Shown here: positions 60,985 to 64,000 of the stretch, piece by piece | Layout: each line of letters opens with the position of its first letter | Numbering within the stretch: position 1 is the first letter of the stretch | DNA from: Glycine soja | Taxonomy: Eukaryota; Streptophyta; Magnoliopsida; Fabales; Fabaceae | DNA length: 64,000 bases | Assembly: GCF_004193775.1 (NCBI RefSeq) | Contig: NC_041021.1 | Location: 8,004,651-8,068,650, forward strand | Reading direction: 5' to 3' | Notes under the pieces: generated by a model | Databases searched by the model: none | Told to the model about the DNA's origin: nothing | Seen by the model: the letters and a program-made list of their open reading frames with translations, nothing else | Program-made: the position numbers and the translations under genes

Positions 60985-61377
60985 TTAAAAACATGAATTG
61001 CAAACTTTCTAACATTATCAAGATGAATTTTTTAAGCTAACAATCTGGAAAACTTCTAGTTACGAGTTGACAAGAAAAACATATGGTCATCTAGTTGATG
61101 CATCAAATTTAAACCATAAAATATCTAAATGATCCACATGGTTGGTGTATTGGCTTACAAATATCACCTTGCATCCTTTCTAAAAATTTAAGGAATTCAT
61201 GTTCAATTTTTTTTTGTGATGGTCTTATTAGTTATTATTATCTTCTCTTGGGAACAAGTAATACATAAGAAATCATTAAACTGAATGTTCTTCTGACTCT
61301 TTAATGGATGTTCACATGAATTTTAACTACTTTTTGCATAATAAATCGGAATGGTCCAACCAGTCATGCCAAATAAT
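60985..61377 (-). pseudogene. Ty1/copia pre-integrase and integrase fragment
   Basis: On the minus strand, 61377-61230 resembles the GAG-pre-integrase domain (IWHDWLDHSDLLCKK and IKESEEHSV.FNDFLC-type wording). The stretch 61185-60985 resembles the integrase start (MQGDICKPIHQPCGSFRYFM, then a frame-shifted KIHLDNVRKF). Stops and frameshifts are frequent. It lies inside the LINE between its first two segments; no LTRs were found around it. Confidence 0.75.
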
Positions 61378-61716
61378 TAACAAACTTATTTTGTTCTGTA
61401 AACTTCTGGTTTACAATCATATGTTTCTCAATTGTACTATATAGTATAATATTAACATTGACATCTTATCTCGTGAGTCATTATATTATTAATGAAACAT
61501 ACAAAATATATCTCAAATTAACTATTTCTTATTTCTTTTGATTGGATGTATGTACCAGGTATTAGCAAAGATTTTGGCAGCTATATTGAGAAGGGAAATT
61601 CACTATGTTATTGCATACGCACAACCAACATTCATCCATCAAAGACAAATTCCTGATGGTGTCTTGGCAAATAAACTAATGGAGGAAGCAAAGAGGATCG
61701 AGCTAGGATCATTAAT

Positions 61717-62936
61717 GAGTGAATAGACAATTTAGTCCCTGAGATTGTACCCATTTTGCATATTAGTCCCTAACTTAATATTAAATTCAAAATAGTCTCT
61801 ATCTTTGCATAAGTGTTGCAAAATAGTCATTCCGTTAAATTTGAAAGTAATGCCGTTAGTGAGGTCAATTTTAGTGCCACGTGGACTATCCAACGTGGCA
61901 CTAAAGGATGACGTGGCATGACACGTGGACGTGTTTCTTAAAAGATGTCACATCATTTGATGATAACAAAACGAGTAAATAGGCAATTTAGTCCCTAACT
62001 TTGTACCCCTGTTGCATATTAGTCTCTAACTTAATGAAAAATTCAAAATAGTCCCTATCTTTTGCATAAGTATTACAAAATAGTCATTCCGTTAAATTTT
62101 AAAGTAACGTTGTTAGTGAGGTCAATTTTAGTGCCATGTCATTTGATGATGATAAAATGAGTGGCTTCTTCAAATTTGATGGTTATGAACCAATTGAGGC
62201 ATGTATACAAAAAAGAACCCACACACACTTGCACAAATAAAAAGAACCAAAAATCCACAGCAACAACCTTATCTCTGTAGCCGTCAACACCAATGAGCAA
62301 GGTTTGCATAACCATTCTTTTTTCCTCTTTTTTTTCTTCAATTACCATCAATGTATCATTCTAGGTTTTGATTATTTTTTGTATGTTTTGAATAGGAAGA
62401 GAAAAAACCAGAGGAAAATAAAGTGGAGGAGAAAAAAACAGAGGAAGAAGAAAAGAAAGAAGAAGAGAAAAAACCAGAGGAATCAAAAGATGACAAGGAA
62501 TTCAAGGAGGAATCTGCGCCACCAGAAATCGTGCAAGGCACAGCCTTTGCAATGCATGGACACTTTAAGCACAATTTCTGACATCTTTTAAGTTAGAGAC
62601 TATTTTGCAATACTTATGCAAAAGATAGGGACTAATATGCAATAGGGGTACAAAGTCAGAGACTAAATTGCCTATTTACTCATTTTGTTATCATTAAATG
62701 ACGTGGCATCTTTTAGGAAGCACATCCATGTGTCATGCCACGTCATCCTTTAGTGCCACGTTGGATAGTCCACGTGGCACTAAAATTGATCTCACTAATG
62801 GCGTTATTTTAAAATTTAACGGAAAGACTATTTGCAACACTTACGTAAAGATAGAAACTATTTTGAATTTAACATTAAGTTAAGGACTAATATGCAAAAT
62901 GGGTACAATCTCAGGGACTAAATTGCCTATTCACTC
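61717..62936 (+). mobile_element. Pack-MULE with long, internally doubled TIRs
   Basis: The left end reads GAGTGAATAGACAATTTAGT and the right end is its inverse with one change. The inverted repeats extend about 350 bp (61717 to about 62075 and about 62590 to 62936) and include the palindrome GTGCCACGTGG/CCACGTGGCAC. Each arm holds a second copy of the terminal motif about 260 bp inward (GAGTAAATAGGCAATTTAGT at 61975; inverse near 62685). Flanks GATCATTAAT (61707-61716) and GATTATTAAT (62937-62946) are a 10-bp target duplication with one mismatch, as expected for Mutator-like elements (8-10 bp). No transposase; the core carries a host gene fragment. Strand is set by that fragment. Confidence 0.88.
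62293..62533 (+). pseudogene. Captured 5' fragment resembling a heavy-metal-associated isoprenylated protein (HIPP)
   Basis: An ATG at 62293 (MSK) is followed by a 94-bp GT-AG intron (62302-62395). The second exon encodes EEKKPEENKVEEKKTEEEEK, EEEKKPEESKDDKEFKEESA and PPEIV. The lysine/glutamate-rich leader ending in PPEIV is like the N-terminus of some plant HIPP proteins. The expected metal-binding HMA domain (Cys-X2-Cys) does not follow; the sequence runs into the MULE right arm and stops. Charged low-complexity sequence is weak evidence, so the family call is tentative. Sequence at 62150-62292 may be the captured 5' UTR. Confidence 0.5.
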
Positions 62937-63672
62937 GATTATTAATGTTCAAAGTTGACTTTGAGAAGACATATGATGCAGTGGATTGGGGCTCTTCGAT
63001 GGTGGTTATGGAAAGTATGAGGTTTCTTAATAAATGGAGGCAGTGGATGTATGAGTGTTCATCTATGGCCTTGATGTGTGTTTTGGTAAATGGTAGCCTA
63101 ACAGGAGTTTGAATGTGACACAAGACTTAAACAAGGGGATTTTTTTATGATTTTTTCTTTCCTTGATTGTTGTGGAAGGATTGAGTTGCATGTTTAACTC
63201 AACGGTACAAGAAGATCGTTTTGTGTGTATGCAGTATGGAGCTTTGGAGCAACAAATTTCTCATCCATAGTTCGTTGATGATACATTGATTCTTGGAGAA
63301 AAGAGTTGTTCCAATTGATTTATGGGATCAAGGTGAATTTTAATAAGAGCATACTAATAGGTGTACGTGAATGTGGAAGAAGATTGGGTGGGTAAGGCTA
63401 CTTATGTGCTGAATGGTAAAGTACGCAATTTACCTATGAAATATCTGGGATTGCCTATTGGGACAGACACTAAGAGAATGAAAACATGGGAGCTAGTTCT
63501 AGATATTGTAAAGAAAAGATTATCTCGTTGGACTACAAAGTTTCTATCTATGGTTGGGAGATTAGTTCTGCTAAAATATATTCTATCTTCAATTCCAGTT
63601 TATTTTCTCTCTTTCTTTAAAGTTTTGATAGGTATTATTTCTAATCTTAGAGACTCATTTTAAATCTTTTTT

Positions 63673-64000
63673 CACTACTGCAAAAAGACCCTACAACGAC
63701 GGTTCTAAACCACTTTTAAATATGGCTTTGAACCATTTTTAAAGCCAACGTCGTTGAAAGTTAAGTCTTTTGGCAACGATTTTATAAAAAATTGTCTTAA
63801 AAATGATATCATTCTAAGGCGGTTGTTATCTAAAAACCATTCTAAAAAGATATCTTTCTAAGACGGTTTTTAAAAAAATCACTTTTGAAGGGTACTCTTC
63901 TAAAACGGTTGTTAACTAATAACAATCTTAGAAGGTTGTCCTTCTAAAATATTTTAAGACGATTTTTGGTTAATAAATTATAAGACGATTTTTAAAATAA
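63673..64000 (+). mobile_element. CACTA element left terminus, cut by the window edge
   Basis: It starts CACTACTGCAAAAAGACC and continues with subterminal units of the type AAGACGGTTTTTAAAAA and ACAACGACGGTTCTAAA. The repeat motif differs from the other three CACTA ends here, so it is a different family. It directly follows the LINE fragment. The rest lies outside the window. Confidence 0.75.

Larger units (their letters stand above)
60617..63661 (+). pseudogene. L1-like LINE reverse transcriptase, interrupted twice
   Basis: Four segments of one plant L1-type RT lie in order. At 60617-60866: [20 protein letters not shown] and FIALIPKEAS. At 61535-61716: GCMYQVLAKILAAILRREIH. At 62947-63120: FKVDFEKTYDAVDWG and VLVNGSLTG. 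At 63361-63661: LPMKYLGLPIGTDTKRMKTW and FLSMVGRLVLLKYILSSIPV. A copia fragment separates the first two and a Pack-MULE separates the second and third. Removing the MULE and one target copy leaves the LINE frame continuous across that point. The YADD-type box is not preserved and several stops occur. A CACTA terminus follows at 63673. Confidence 0.88.

Noticed and set aside
62304..62591. 95-codon frame rich in Lys and Arg
   Set aside because: It is the wrong frame of the acidic/basic HIPP-like exon and begins inside the intron.

Overview
The window reads as nuclear DNA of a flowering plant, most likely a legume close to soybean (Glycine). The support is AT-rich intergenic sequence, a 13-exon gene with GT-AG introns, and a transposon set of known plant type: Tgm-like CACTA elements with gene fragments, an Au-type SINE, Cassandra and other TRIM elements, Tat and chromovirus Ty3/gypsy remnants, copia fragments, an L1-like LINE and a Pack-MULE. 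The species call is inference. No prokaryotic, organellar or CRISPR-like feature was seen.

Three host loci are supported. The anchor is a complete SCAB1-like actin-binding protein gene (coding 13354-23254, + strand, 493 codons after splicing). Downstream is a tandem pair of intronless RING-H2 genes. The first (24089-24721) is intact with a TATA box. The second (26243-26868) has lost the TATA segment and has a broken N-terminal frame, although its RING domain is intact.

Layout: 1-2.1 kb, decayed chromovirus-like gag-pol (-). 2.97-6.13 kb, CACTA remnant carrying a filament-like plant protein fragment. 6.1-12.6 kb, AT-rich spacer with a long-arm foldback element, a complete 312-bp TRIM and a palindromic MITE just upstream of SCAB1. 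12.6-23.3 kb, SCAB1 with a SINE in its second-last intron. 23.8-27.4 kb, RING duplication. 27.4-36 kb, gene-poor spacer with TA microsatellites and LTR-like debris. 36-47.74 kb, a large CACTA element with a broken TNP2 transposase and captured pieces of ribosomal protein L7 and an SH3-domain (SH3P) gene. 47.74-56.4 kb, a Tat-type gypsy remnant with sense RNase H and integrase, a tandem-repeat spacer, an antisense extra ORF and a 3' LTR, itself interrupted by a 2.6-kb solo LTR and a Cassandra TRIM. 56.9 kb, another CACTA end. 60.6-63.66 kb, LINE interrupted by a copia fragment and a 1.2-kb Pack-MULE. 63.67 kb to the window edge, a fourth CACTA end.

The host genes show no operon-like cooperation. 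The most interesting content is the transposons: two classes of DNA transposon carrying host exon fragments, nested insertions with readable target-site duplications, and retrotransposons with unusual architecture. I found no clearly new biological system; the closest candidates are the exon-carrying CACTA pair and the Pack-MULE with a duplicated terminal motif.
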